From positions 1,922,001-1,986,000 of the forward strand of contig NZ_CP044507.1 in NCBI RefSeq assembly GCF_008831505.1: a stretch of DNA of 64,000 nt, in the 5' to 3' direction. Below are positions 1 through 7,892 of this stretch, piece by piece. Origin of the DNA: Chryseobacterium sp. (lineage in GTDB: Bacteria > Bacteroidota > Bacteroidia > Flavobacteriales > Weeksellaceae). Under the pieces are notes generated by a model. That model worked only from the letters and a program-made list of their open reading frames with translations, had not been told where the DNA came from and made no database searches. The position numbers and the translations under genes are program-made. Numbering within the stretch: position 1 is the stretch's first letter; every line of letters starts with the position of its first letter.

Positions 1-1067
1 GACTGCGTTTCACCTCTGGTGAATACCGCAGATCCGTGCGCACCCGGCAGATAATCCACCTCTGACCAGATCGGACGGATGGTTTCCGGTGTACGGCCAT
101 CCAGACGGATCTTTTCGTTCAGAATCATCTGACGCATTGCCTCTTTTTCCACATCATGAAAATAGATCTTCGCAAAAGGCTTCACTGTTTCCAGTTCTTC
201 CTCTGAATATTGAGCCAAGAACTCCTCAAGAACTGCCTTGAAGTTTTCATGTCTTTCTTCTTTTGCCGATGGTGTTTTGGCCACCTCATAAACTTTGTCG
301 TAAGTTTCTTTCCACACCTTCTCACGAATTTCCTCGTCATGTGTTTCGTGGCTGTATTCTCTTTTTGGCAAGGACTTGCCTACTCTTTCAGCAAGTCTTT
401 CCTGAGCTTCAACCTGAACTTTAATTTCTTCGTGGCCGAATTTTATTGCTTCAATCATTTCCTCTTCGGTAATCTCGTCCATAACACCTTCCACCATTAC
501 GATAGAATCTTTGGTGGCACCTACAAGGATATTCAGGTCAGCTTTTTCCAGGTTTTCTCTGCTTGGGTTTATCACCAACTGCCCATCGATTCTGGCTACT
601 GTCACTTCAGACATAGGACCGTTGAAAGGGATATCGGTAATGGCGATGGCAGCAGAAGCGGCTAATCCAGCCAATGCTTCAGGCATACATTCTTTATCAT
701 AAGAAATCAGGGAAATCATCACCTGAACCTCAGCATGGAAATCATCCGGGAAAAGCGGACGCAATACCCGGTCTACCAGTCTCATTGTTAAAATTTCCTC
801 GTCAGACGGTCTTGCCTCTCTTCTGAAAAAGTTTCCGGGAATCTTACCGCCTGAATAGAATTTCTCTCTGTAATCTACGGTAAGCGGAAGGAAATCCACA
901 CCCGGGCTAGCATCTTTATTGGCTACAACGGTGGCAAGAAGCATCGTCCCGCCCATTCTTACTACTACAGATCCGTTGGCCTGCTTGGCCAGTTTCCCTG
1001 TCTCAATGGTAATCTCTCTACCATCCTTTAATTGAATTTTTTCAATAATTGCTTGTGGAGCATTCAT
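1..1067 (-). CDS. pnp: Polyribonucleotide nucleotidyltransferase, N-terminal part (cut by window edge)
   Basis: Phosphorolytic 3'-to-5' exoribonuclease of mRNA decay, cytoplasmic and normally trimeric. About 355 N-terminal residues are present; the second RNase PH domain, KH and S1 domains would lie beyond the left edge. The minus-strand translation opens [10 protein letters not shown] and carries the recognisable first RNase PH core, with segments such as [30 protein letters not shown] and [18 protein letters not shown]. The ATG at 1067 is preferred because the protein aligns with the family from its first residues. A TAnnTTTG promoter element lies about 70 bases upstream, giving a leader that contains a perfect small hairpin. 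The gene lies downstream of rpsO as in many bacteria, but a gene on the other strand sits between them. Confidence 0.95.
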   Translation of the reverse strand, partial: MNAPQAIIEKIQLKDGREITIETGKLAKQANGSVVVRMGGTMLLATVVANKDASPGVDFLPLTVDYREKFYSGGKIPGNFFRREARPSDEEILTMRLVDRVLRPLFPDDFHAEVQVMISLISYDKECMPEALAGLAASAAIAITDIPFNGPMSEVTVARIDGQLVINPSRENLEKADLNILVGATKDSIVMVEGVMDEITEEEMIEAIKFGHEEIKVQVEAQERLAERVGKSLPKREYSHETHDEEIREKVWKETYDKVYEVAKTPSAKEERHENFKAVLEEFLAQYSEEELETVKPFAKIYFHDVEKEAMRQMILNEKIRLDGRTPETIRPIWSEVDYLPGAHGSAVFTRGETQ

Positions 1068-1085
1068 AAAATCTGTTCGTCTTTG

Positions 1086-1103
1086 GCACTCCGTATTGAG
1101 TGC
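1086..1103 (-). promoter_or_regulatory. Hairpin in the pnp 5' leader
   Basis: The inverted repeat gcactc / gagtgc forms a perfect 6-bp stem with a 6-base loop about 20 bases upstream of the pnp ATG, inside the predicted leader RNA. In Enterobacteria pnp expression is autoregulated through a leader stem cut by RNase III. That this hairpin plays a similar role is inference. Confidence 0.4.
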
Positions 1104-1138
1104 GGTTACTGTATTTAATCTATTTAAATTTTCGGCAA

Positions 1139-1146
1139 CAAAGATA
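1139..1146 (-). promoter_or_regulatory. Predicted pnp promoter, -7 element
   Basis: On the minus strand the sequence reads TATCTTTG, matching the Bacteroidetes -7 consensus TAnnTTTG. It would start transcription near 1134, about 67 bases upstream of the pnp ATG, and lies between the DUF4260 gene and pnp. A clear -33 TTG was not assigned. Confidence 0.55.
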
Positions 1147-1232
1147 CATGTTTTGGATTAAATATATCCTGCAGCAACTTCATATCGTAACACATATAGG
1201 CCCATGCCGACAAATCCCGCAAAACTTAACCT

Positions 1233-1592
1233 ATGAAAACTGTCTTACAACTGGAGTATGCTGCACTGCTGCTTCTGGGAACCTTCGCATTTGCCGCCAC
1301 AGGCTGGTCCTGGTGGTGGTTTTTAGGCCTCTTCTTTCTGCCAGACCTATCTATGTTTGGCTATATCTTTAGTCAAAAAGCCGGCGCCTGGACCTATAAT
1401 CTTTTCCATCATCTCGGACTGGCCGTGATTGTTTATTTTGCAGGAAAATACTTTTCTTCAACAGAACTTGAACTGGCAGGCATCATCCTTTTTTCGCATT
1501 CGGCGTTTGACAGGCTGCTGGGATATGGCCTAAAATATTCGGACAGCTTTCAGAATACGCATTTGGGTAGAATTGGAAAGAACCGGGCATAA
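1233..1592 (+). CDS. DUF4260 family small membrane protein
   Basis: 119 residues, strongly hydrophobic, with three to four predicted membrane segments (roughly residues 5-30, 32-50, 58-80 and 85-100). It matches what I know of the DUF4260 family: aromatic-rich WSWWWFLGLFFLPDLSM, a central FHHLGLAV segment and a C-terminal SAFDRLLGYGLKY. No biochemical function is known to me. The ATG at 1233 sits just before the first hydrophobic stretch. The gene is on the plus strand between rpsO and pnp, both on the minus strand, and ends at the bidirectional terminator it shares with rpsO. This interrupts a gene pair that is usually contiguous. Confidence 0.8.
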   Translation: MKTVLQLEYAALLLLGTFAFAATGWSWWWFLGLFFLPDLSMFGYIFSQKAGAWTYNLFHHLGLAVIVYFAGKYFSSTELELAGIILFSHSAFDRLLGYGLKYSDSFQNTHLGRIGKNRA

Positions 1593-1620
1593 AAAAAGCA
1601 ACTCTTTTCGGAGTTGCTTA
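1591..1620. terminator. Bidirectional terminator between DUF4260 gene and rpsO
   Basis: The stem aagcaactc / gagttgctt with loop ttttcg is preceded by an A-run. Read on the minus strand it is a classic stem followed by a T-run directly after rpsO, so it should end rpsO transcription. It also lies just past the DUF4260 stop on the plus strand. Confidence 0.85.
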
Positions 1621-1638
1621 ATTGCTTTGGCAGAAAGA

Positions 1639-1908
1639 TTATTTTCTGATTCCCAGTTCAGCGATAATCGCTCTGTATCTCGTAATATCTTTAGCTTTCA
1701 GATAATCAAGAAGTCTTTTTCTTTTACCTACCAGCTTCACCAGTGATCTCTCTGTGTTGAAATCTTTGTGGTTAGCCTTCAGGTGACCTGTAAGGTGGTT
1801 AATTCTAAAGGTAAAAAGTGCAATCTGACCTTCTGCAGAACCTGTGTTCTCTGCTTTTCCTCCGTGCTTAGCGAAGATTTCTGCTTTTTTCTCTGATGTT
1901 AAGTACAT
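1639..1908 (-). CDS. rpsO: 30S ribosomal protein S15
   Basis: 89 residues, the usual length of S15. The translation begins MYLTSEKKAEIF and includes the family signature around residues 35-75, with NHLTGHLKANHKDF and SLVKLVGKRKRLLDYLK. It binds 16S rRNA in the central domain of the small subunit. A TAnnTTTG promoter element lies about 37 bases upstream and a strong terminator follows, so rpsO looks like a single-gene transcript here rather than co-transcribed with pnp. Confidence 0.98.
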   Translation of the reverse strand: MYLTSEKKAEIFAKHGGKAENTGSAEGQIALFTFRINHLTGHLKANHKDFNTERSLVKLVGKRKRLLDYLKAKDITRYRAIIAELGIRK

Positions 1909-1944
1909 GCAAATATTATTTAATGATTATTATGTATCGAGGTG

Positions 1945-1952
1945 CAAAAATA
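1945..1952 (-). promoter_or_regulatory. Predicted rpsO promoter, -7 element
   Basis: The minus strand reads TATTTTTG, fitting TAnnTTTG. Start would fall near 1940, leaving a leader of about 30 bases before the rpsO ATG. Nearly the same surrounding word (GATGTATTTTTG) recurs before the aminotransferase gene near 54.75 kb. Confidence 0.6.
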
Positions 1953-2059
1953 CATCTTTTTTGTTAAATATCAATCACCCTCAGCAGCCTTTTACAAGAG
2001 AAAGACAAAAAATGTTAAAATTATCTTAAAAAAAATAATTTCTATGTAGAGGTTGGCTG

Positions 2060-2067
2060 TATATTTG
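2060..2067 (+). promoter_or_regulatory. Predicted promoter of the 185-residue exported protein
   Basis: TATATTTG matches the Bacteroidetes -7 element and lies 13 bases before the ATG at 2081, which predicts a very short leader of under 10 bases. A convincing -33 TTG was not found at standard spacing. Confidence 0.5.
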
Positions 2068-2080
2068 CACAGTTTACCGT

Positions 2081-2638
2081 ATGTATTACAAATTTACACT
2101 TTCCACCTTTATATTCATACTCTTTTCCGGTTTCACCGAAGTGGCGGCACAGGATATTGTAAAAATTACTGAACAGCGCGCCGGCAGCAGGGAAAGCCAG
2201 AATATTATCTATTTCACACCCTCAATTTACCCGGATGTTGCCGAAATCAAGGATGCTACCAATGAAGCTTTCTTCTCTGCGGTGTCCGACAGCTACGTAA
2301 ATAACCGCAACCGCCGCATGGTTCGCGTAGACATGCCAGTGACCTATGAGGATGCCGACCGCAATACCATTCGTGAAATCTGTATAAATAACAATGCTAC
2401 CCATGCAGTGATTCCGCACGTGAAGTTCTTTAAGGTGGGTTTGGGACAGTTCGTTTTTTCCAGCCAGGTGGTGGTGAGTATGAAACTGTATGATGCCGAT
2501 GGAAATTTTATTTCTGAAAGCTCTTATGACACTTTCCGCAAGAATGCCCGCATAATGGGTTCAGCCCAAAACTCGATACGAATTGGCACCAATGGCGTCC
2601 TGAAACAGCTTACTCAGAATATGAAACGGAAGAAGTAA
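2081..2638 (+). CDS. Exported protein of unknown function
   Basis: 185 residues with a signal peptide: a short basic start, a hydrophobic run over residues 6-22, and a probable cut after EVAAQ near residue 24. The mature part is mixed alpha/beta with a basic C-terminal tail (QNMKRKK). Residues about 105-140 (THAVIPHVKFFKVG, then VVVSMKLYDADGN) suggest alternating strands, but I recognise no family. No lipobox cysteine is present, so it is expected to be periplasmic. It has its own predicted promoter, is followed by a separate promoter for mgtE, and seems to be monocistronic. Confidence 0.7.
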   Translation: MYYKFTLSTFIFILFSGFTEVAAQDIVKITEQRAGSRESQNIIYFTPSIYPDVAEIKDATNEAFFSAVSDSYVNNRNRRMVRVDMPVTYEDADRNTIREICINNNATHAVIPHVKFFKVGLGQFVFSSQVVVSMKLYDADGNFISESSYDTFRKNARIMGSAQNSIRIGTNGVLKQLTQNMKRKK

Positions 2639-2700
2639 ATTTTCGGTATTTCCTGATAACACACCCTTTAGACCAGTATACTTTATCGGATTTTTTCAGC

Positions 2701-2708
2701 TATTTTTG
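2701..2708 (+). promoter_or_regulatory. Predicted mgtE promoter, -7 element
   Basis: TATTTTTG matches TAnnTTTG and ends five bases before the GTG taken as the mgtE start. The expected transcription start therefore coincides with, or lies a base or two from, the start codon, implying a leaderless mRNA. Confidence 0.5.
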
Positions 2709-2713
2709 CAGCA

Positions 2714-4045
2714 GTGAATACGACTGCGAACGAAACTGAAATTTTAATAAACCCCGCGGATATCGCCGAAAGGTTGAGTAACCTGCGCGCGGACGAACGT
2801 TTGCTGGAATTCCTGAAGGTGCCCAAGAAATTTAAGGCCGCTGTTTTCTCTCATCTGGACGCTGATTTTCAGGAAGAAACCATCCGCAGTATCGGAAACG
2901 AAGAAGTATCCGAGATTCTGAACGGCATGACGCCCGACGACAGGACCGAACTTTTTGAAGATTTCCCCGACGAACTTATCAAGTATTCCATTAACCTCCT
3001 GAATCCGCAGGAAAGACGTATCGCACTGAAGCTGTTAGGCTATCATGAAGACAGCATCGCAAGGATGATGACGCCGTACTACATCCAGATACGGAATGAG
3101 TGGACTGTCAGGAAATGTTTTGAGCAAATTAAAAAGGTGGGCAAGAAGGTAGAGACACTTAACTACCTCTATGTGGTGGATGAGCGCAACCATCTTATTG
3201 ATGACCTCGACATCCGCAACCTTCTTCTGGCCGATGAAGATCAGCTGGTTTCCGAACTTACCGACCATCATTTCGTAGCCATCAAAACAACTACATCGCG
3301 TGAAGATGCTGTACAGTACTTTGAAAAGTATGACCGCAATGCTCTTCCCATCATTACTGAGGCAGGTGTACTGGTGGGCATTGTAACCATTGACGACATC
3401 CTGGATCAGGTAGAGCAACAGAATACGGAGGACATCCAGAAATTCGGGGGTATGGACGCTTTGGACGATCCTTATATCCAGACCCACTGGTTTGAGATGA
3501 TCAAGAAAAGAGGTCTGTGGCTGATCGTACTTTTCTTTCTTCAGCTTATTACAGCTACTGTGATGGGCTTTTATGAAAATGAAATTGAAAAAGCGGTGGT
3601 CCTGGCACTATTCATTCCATTGATTATTTCAAGCGGCGGAAACTCGGGTTCTCAGGCTGCTACGCTTATCATACGGGCAATGGCGCTCCAGGAAATCACA
3701 CTGAAAGACTGGTGGACTGTTATGAAAAAGGAAGTTACCACCGGCCTGGTGCTGGGTACCTTCCTGGGCATCATCGGCTTTTTCAGAATAATGCTCTGGC
3801 ATAAATGGGGTTGGTTCGATTACGGCGAGCACTGGCTTTTTGTAGGAATAAGCGCCGGGATCTCTCTGGCAATGATTGTCCTTTGGGGAACGCTTTCGGG
3901 TTCCATGGTTCCGTTTATCCTGAAAAAGTTTAAACTTGATCCCGCCACTTCGTCGGCACCTTTTGTAGCCACGCTTGTGGACGTCACCGGACTGATCATC
4001 TACTTTTCCATCGCAGGACTCTTCCTTACAGGTAAAATTCTTTAA
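2714..4045 (+). CDS. mgtE: MgtE-type magnesium transporter
   Basis: 443 residues, the normal MgtE length. MgtE is an inner-membrane homodimeric Mg2+ channel gated by cytosolic Mg2+. The layout fits: an N-terminal helical domain (about 1-130), two CBS domains (about 130-250, with [15 protein letters not shown] closing the second) and about five membrane helices from about residue 270 onward, including the conserved [20 protein letters not shown] that lines the pore. The start is a GTG at 2714. No ATG or other good start lies upstream in frame, and the next candidate (TTG near 2775) would cut into conserved sequence. The gene is followed after 9 bases by the BtuF-like gene and may be co-transcribed with it. 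Confidence 0.95.
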   Translation: MNTTANETEILINPADIAERLSNLRADERLLEFLKVPKKFKAAVFSHLDADFQEETIRSIGNEEVSEILNGMTPDDRTELFEDFPDELIKYSINLLNPQERRIALKLLGYHEDSIARMMTPYYIQIRNEWTVRKCFEQIKKVGKKVETLNYLYVVDERNHLIDDLDIRNLLLADEDQLVSELTDHHFVAIKTTTSREDAVQYFEKYDRNALPIITEAGVLVGIVTIDDILDQVEQQNTEDIQKFGGMDALDDPYIQTHWFEMIKKRGLWLIVLFFLQLITATVMGFYENEIEKAVVLALFIPLIISSGGNSGSQAATLIIRAMALQEITLKDWWTVMKKEVTTGLVLGTFLGIIGFFRIMLWHKWGWFDYGEHWLFVGISAGISLAMIVLWGTLSGSMVPFILKKFKLDPATSSAPFVATLVDVTGLIIYFSIAGLFLTGKIL

Positions 4046-4054
4046 AACCAGTTT

Positions 4055-4792
4055 ATGCGGATTGTTTCACTGGTTCCGTCAATTACCCAAACGCTTTTTG
4101 ACTTCGGACTGGATCATAGTGAAATTGTGGGCAGAACCAAATTCTGTATCCACCCTTATGACAGGGTGAAAAATATTCCCATCGTAGGCGGCACCAAAAC
4201 CCTGAAGCTGGACAAAATAACAGCGCTGAAACCCGATCTCATCATCGCAAATAAGGAAGAAAACGTGAGGGAGCAGGTGCTTGAACTGGAAAAAGTTTGT
4301 AAGGTATGGGTCACAGATATCAGTACTCTGGAGGATCAGGTGACTTTTCTGTTCCAGTTGGGACAGCGGCTGAACAAATCAGAGCAGGCCACCGGCTTCA
4401 TAAACAGGACTAGGGCTGTTTTTACAGGATTGCACCCTGCACTGACAGTTCCAACAGTATATCTGATCTGGAGGAATCCTTATATGACGGTTGGTGGAGA
4501 TACCTTCATCCACAATATAATGAAATGTTTAGGCTTCAGAAATATCTTTCAGGATCAAACAAGATATCCAACTGTTGAAATTTCCGAACTTAAAGGAGCC
4601 AGACTCATACTGCTGTCGTCCGAACCCTACCCTTTCCGGGAAAAACATATCGCTGAACTGCAGGAACACCTTCCGGACTGCACAATAAGGCTTGCTGACG
4701 GAGAAGCTTTTTCCTGGTACGGCACGCGTATACTGGAATATGAGGCATATTTGCGTCAGCTGATGGGCGAAGTACATGACTCCCTGCACTGA
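4055..4792 (+). CDS. BtuF-like helical-backbone metal receptor without signal peptide
   Basis: 245 residues of the periplasmic binding protein class that binds cobalamin, haem or siderophores. It opens directly with the mature-domain motif MRIVSLVPSITQTLFDFGL and continues with VGGTKTLKLDKITALKPDLII. Two lobes are joined by a long backbone helix, as in BtuF. It lacks a signal peptide or lipobox, so it should stay in the cytoplasm unless secreted by another route, and no ABC permease or ATPase lies nearby. Its start is 9 bases after mgtE. Ligand unknown; a cytosolic corrinoid or metal-chelate binding role is a guess. Confidence 0.85.
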   Translation: MRIVSLVPSITQTLFDFGLDHSEIVGRTKFCIHPYDRVKNIPIVGGTKTLKLDKITALKPDLIIANKEENVREQVLELEKVCKVWVTDISTLEDQVTFLFQLGQRLNKSEQATGFINRTRAVFTGLHPALTVPTVYLIWRNPYMTVGGDTFIHNIMKCLGFRNIFQDQTRYPTVEISELKGARLILLSSEPYPFREKHIAELQEHLPDCTIRLADGEAFSWYGTRILEYEAYLRQLMGEVHDSLH

Positions 4793-4802
4793 AACAAGAT
4801 TA

Positions 4803-5252
4803 CTACAGAATTTTGGCCACTTCAGCACACAGCCACTCAAGCATTTCCCGGTCTTCAGCAGTGAAGGGGTCCAAACTGTGGGAATCAATATCAATCTGGC
4901 CCACGTTTTCACCATCTTTAAAGATAGGAACCACGATCTCAGCTTTGGTATCAATGGAACAGGAAAGATAATTGTCCTGCTCATGGACATCAGGAACAAC
5001 AAATGTTTCTCCGGAAACAGCCACCTGACCGCAGATTCCTTTTCCGAAAGGAATAACGGTGTGATCGGTGTCTGCACCTGCATAAGGGCCCAGGATAAGC
5101 TCCTCCTTATCGCCATTCCGGAAATAGAACCCCGTCCAGTTGAAATACGGAATTTCCTGATCCAGCAGATGACAGACTTTCTGAAGTTTTTCTTCAGTTG
5201 GGAAATGTGGGCTTTCCAGAATAGTGGAGAGACGTTTCTTTATTTCAGACAT
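4803..5252 (-). CDS. GAF-domain free methionine-(R)-sulfoxide reductase family protein
   Basis: 149 residues forming a single GAF domain, the fRMsr (YebR-like) architecture that reduces free methionine-R-sulfoxide in the cytoplasm. Conserved pieces are WTGFYFRNG, IPFGKGICGQVA and VPDVHEQDNYLSCS followed by KAEIVVPIF and IDIDSH. Cys74 and Cys98 keep the 24-residue spacing expected for the E. coli Cys94 and Cys118 pair. The position I expect for the third cysteine (Cys84 in E. coli) seems to be His64, so the resolving chemistry could differ; this alignment is from memory. The gene follows the 478-residue gene on the same strand with only 10 bases between, suggesting one transcript. Confidence 0.88.
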   Translation of the reverse strand: MSEIKKRLSTILESPHFPTEEKLQKVCHLLDQEIPYFNWTGFYFRNGDKEELILGPYAGADTDHTVIPFGKGICGQVAVSGETFVVPDVHEQDNYLSCSIDTKAEIVVPIFKDGENVGQIDIDSHSLDPFTAEDREMLEWLCAEVAKIL

Positions 5253-5262
5253 GGCAGTTTTA

Positions 5263-6699
5263 TTAAGTAAATTCTTTTAGTTCTACTTCGTTCTTGTATC
5301 CAAACATTCCGCGGTCTTTTATAAGATCGGCCACGCCGTCCGGCACCTGATCTTCCCAGCCGCTTTCGTTTTCAGTAATCATCCGCAATATCTCACGGGA
5401 ATAAATCTCCGCATATTGGGGCTGATAGGTTACAATATCCTTAATCCGGTTATTGTGCTTGAAGAACTTGTAAAGCTGCTTCAGGTTTTCATTAACCCGC
5501 AGGTTATTGGAAGTCAGGATCTCATGGTTTTCCGGATCTTTATAAGGATAAAGATAAACGGTCATATCATTCCTGAAGAATTTGCCGAAGGCTTCCAGGA
5601 TTCCGCCTGACAGATTTTTGTAATAATTTTCATCAAAAACCATCAGAAGGTTATTCACCCCCATTCCGATACCGATTTTCAGTCCGGTATAACCTGCAAA
5701 ATAATCGATAAGGCGGTAATATTCAGAGAAATTGGAGATGATTACAGTATAACCCAGATTGGCCAGGACATCTACCCTGTCCAGGAAATCGCGTTCATCA
5801 ATATCGCCGTCTCCTTTCAGGTTAGAAATTGTGATCTCAAACAGCACTTCGGTTTCCTTTTCAGTACAGTCGGCATCCTTCATAAACATTTTGAGTCCGC
5901 TTTCGAACATGTCGATATTCACCTTCGTAACAGGCCGGAAACTGCCGCGTACTGCAAAAATATTTTTACGGTAAAGCAAATCTGCGGGCAGCATATTTTT
6001 ACCACCTGGCGTAAAGATCACGGCATCGGTCATTCCGTTCTTTACCAGCTGCAGACTCATCAAACGGTTATCTACATAGGCAAAGGCAGGACCCATAAAG
6101 TCGATCATATCGATCTCCAGGTCGTCCAGAGCAATGTCATCATATAAAGAAGAAATCAGTCTCCGCGGATTGTCATTATAAAAAAACGCACCATAAATAA
6201 GGTTAACTCCCAGATTTCCCAGGGTTTCCTGCTGCAGTGTGGTGTTATTCTCCTTGAATTTTACATGAAGTACAACTTCACTGTAACCTTCTGTCTCATC
6301 ACGCTGAAAACGTACACCTACCCACCCGTGACCTTTCAGGGTTTTGTCGAAATTAATAGTGGTAACCGTATTGGCATAGGAAAAAAAGCGGCGGCCGGGA
6401 TTATCTTCGCGTGAGAGCCTCTCCTCAATAAGAGAGACCTCATACCTCAGCATTTTTCTGAGACGGTGCTGGGTAACATAGCGGTTATGTGCTTCCTTGC
6501 CGTAAATAGCGTCCGAAAAATCCTTGTCATATGCCGACATGGCCTTCGCAATGGTTTTGGAGGCACCACCGGCCCTGAAAAAGTGGCGCACAGTTTCCTG
6601 ACCTGCACCTATTTCCGCAAAAGTACCGTATATATTGGAATCCAGATTAATGGCTAATGCTTTCTGCTTTGGAGTTAGTTTTTGCTGGATTAAAGACAT
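5263..6699 (-). CDS. Conserved flavobacterial protein of unknown function (478 aa)
   Basis: A soluble 478-residue protein without signal peptide or membrane segment. I recognise it as a strongly conserved Bacteroidetes family that carries inconsistent database names (TonB-dependent receptor or nicotinate-nucleotide adenylyltransferase). Neither name is supported here: there is no beta-barrel or plug and no HxGH nucleotidyltransferase motif. Conserved-looking stretches are NIYGTFAEIGAGQETVRHFF near the start, FSYANTVTTINFD around residue 105, LGNLGVNLIYGAFF around 160 and LRGSFRP-type sequence near 250. It is upstream of the GAF reductase gene in a probable two-gene operon. Function unknown. 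Confidence 0.8.
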   Translation of the reverse strand: MSLIQQKLTPKQKALAINLDSNIYGTFAEIGAGQETVRHFFRAGGASKTIAKAMSAYDKDFSDAIYGKEAHNRYVTQHRLRKMLRYEVSLIEERLSREDNPGRRFFSYANTVTTINFDKTLKGHGWVGVRFQRDETEGYSEVVLHVKFKENNTTLQQETLGNLGVNLIYGAFFYNDNPRRLISSLYDDIALDDLEIDMIDFMGPAFAYVDNRLMSLQLVKNGMTDAVIFTPGGKNMLPADLLYRKNIFAVRGSFRPVTKVNIDMFESGLKMFMKDADCTEKETEVLFEITISNLKGDGDIDERDFLDRVDVLANLGYTVIISNFSEYYRLIDYFAGYTGLKIGIGMGVNNLLMVFDENYYKNLSGGILEAFGKFFRNDMTVYLYPYKDPENHEILTSNNLRVNENLKQLYKFFKHNNRIKDIVTYQPQYAEIYSREILRMITENESGWEDQVPDGVADLIKDRGMFGYKNEVELKEFT

Positions 6700-6876
6700 C
6701 GTAATTTTTTCGCAAAATTACATATAATTAAGGCATTCTGCAAACCGGTTACGCCCGCCGCTGATAAGTCTCGTAGCCATGTCAGAATACACTTAAATTA
6801 AACATTTTCAGCAAGTTTAACCATCTAGCACGCAATTTTTCAGATGAGTACCGGCTAAGTCGGGGAAACTTCAGTA

Positions 6877-7881
6877 TCACTTAAGTTTTTTTCGGTCCGG
6901 AGCTTGCGATCGGTTCCACAGCATCACCGCCCCTGCTGCCAGCAATCCGGACAGCATAATCAGTTTTGATGTTTTGGAGGGTGGCGGAAGCATCGTCTCG
7001 CCATAAATACGATGCGGTTCCGCGGAAGGTGTAAGGATATTTCCGTTTGTACCTTCTGGCGCATCTTTCTTCATCATCATCATCCGCATAGCTGCCGAAG
7101 CGGTATTCACGACTGTTTTGGGGAACATCCCGTATACCGTTTTGAAAAGTACGGACGACCAGTCTGTGTACACTTCCTTACGCGGGTATTTAGCAGTTTT
7201 AACCATGGCAGCCGCCAGTACGCGCGGGTCAAATGATAGTGGTGGGATTTTGGAACTGAAGCCGGAATACTTTGCAGAATGCATATTGCCGGTAGACCGT
7301 TGGATAGCCGGATACATGGCACATACGTGGATGTTCGGAAAGTGCGATACTTCACCCTGCAGACTTTCCACCATACCGCGTACACCGTACTTTGAGGCAG
7401 AATAAGCAGTTCCGTAAGGAGCCGGCATCCATCCGCCAATGGAAATATTATTAATCAGTACCCCATCCTGCTGCTTCTTGAAAATCGGCAGGACGGTATG
7501 AGCGCCATGCAGGTAGCCCAGAAGGTTCGTTTTAATAATTTGGTCCACCGCCTCAATGGGCATATCTTCCAGCATTCCTGTAGCCATTACACCTGCATTA
7601 TTCACCCATACATCAATCCTGCCGTTAAACTGCAGGGCGGTCTGCGCAAGTTGCTGCACATCGCCAGCCACGGATACATCGGTGGGCACAACCAGAGCCA
7701 CCGCACCCAGGTCACGGCATAACTGTGCGGTTTCATCCAGTGCTTCACGACCCCGTGCAGCCAAAACAATATTGCAGCCTTCGCGTGCAAAAGCCTCTGC
7801 CGCTGCTCGCCCGATACCGCTGCTCGCCCCTGTGATTACAACGGTTCTGCCGTTGAGTGTTGAAGTGTACGTTTCTTTCAT
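6877..7881 (-). CDS. Short-chain dehydrogenase/reductase with C-terminal membrane tail
   Basis: 334 residues. The first 200 form a classical SDR Rossmann domain: TGASSGIGRA binds the nucleotide, NNAGV follows, and YSASKYG supplies the catalytic Tyr and Lys. The protein is longer than a basic SDR (about 250). Its last 30 residues contain a hydrophobic segment, KLIMLSGLLAAGAVMLW, then a basic end (DRKKLK), which looks like a tail anchor to the inner membrane. Substrate unknown. It is last in a minus-strand operon after an FAD-Rieske oxidoreductase, a broken small gene and an aldo/keto reductase, suggesting a redox or aldehyde-detoxification role. The 11-base gap to the aldo/keto reductase supports co-transcription. 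Confidence 0.9.
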   Translation of the reverse strand: MKETYTSTLNGRTVVITGASSGIGRAAAEAFAREGCNIVLAARGREALDETAQLCRDLGAVALVVPTDVSVAGDVQQLAQTALQFNGRIDVWVNNAGVMATGMLEDMPIEAVDQIIKTNLLGYLHGAHTVLPIFKKQQDGVLINNISIGGWMPAPYGTAYSASKYGVRGMVESLQGEVSHFPNIHVCAMYPAIQRSTGNMHSAKYSGFSSKIPPLSFDPRVLAAAMVKTAKYPRKEVYTDWSSVLFKTVYGMFPKTVVNTASAAMRMMMMKKDAPEGTNGNILTPSAEPHRIYGETMLPPPSKTSKLIMLSGLLAAGAVMLWNRSQAPDRKKLK

Positions 7882-7892
7882 AATTCCTTTTT

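Noticed and set aside
4529-5116. A 195-codon minus-strand frame
   Set aside because: It overlaps the GAF reductase and the BtuF-like gene in other frames; both of those show conserved motifs.
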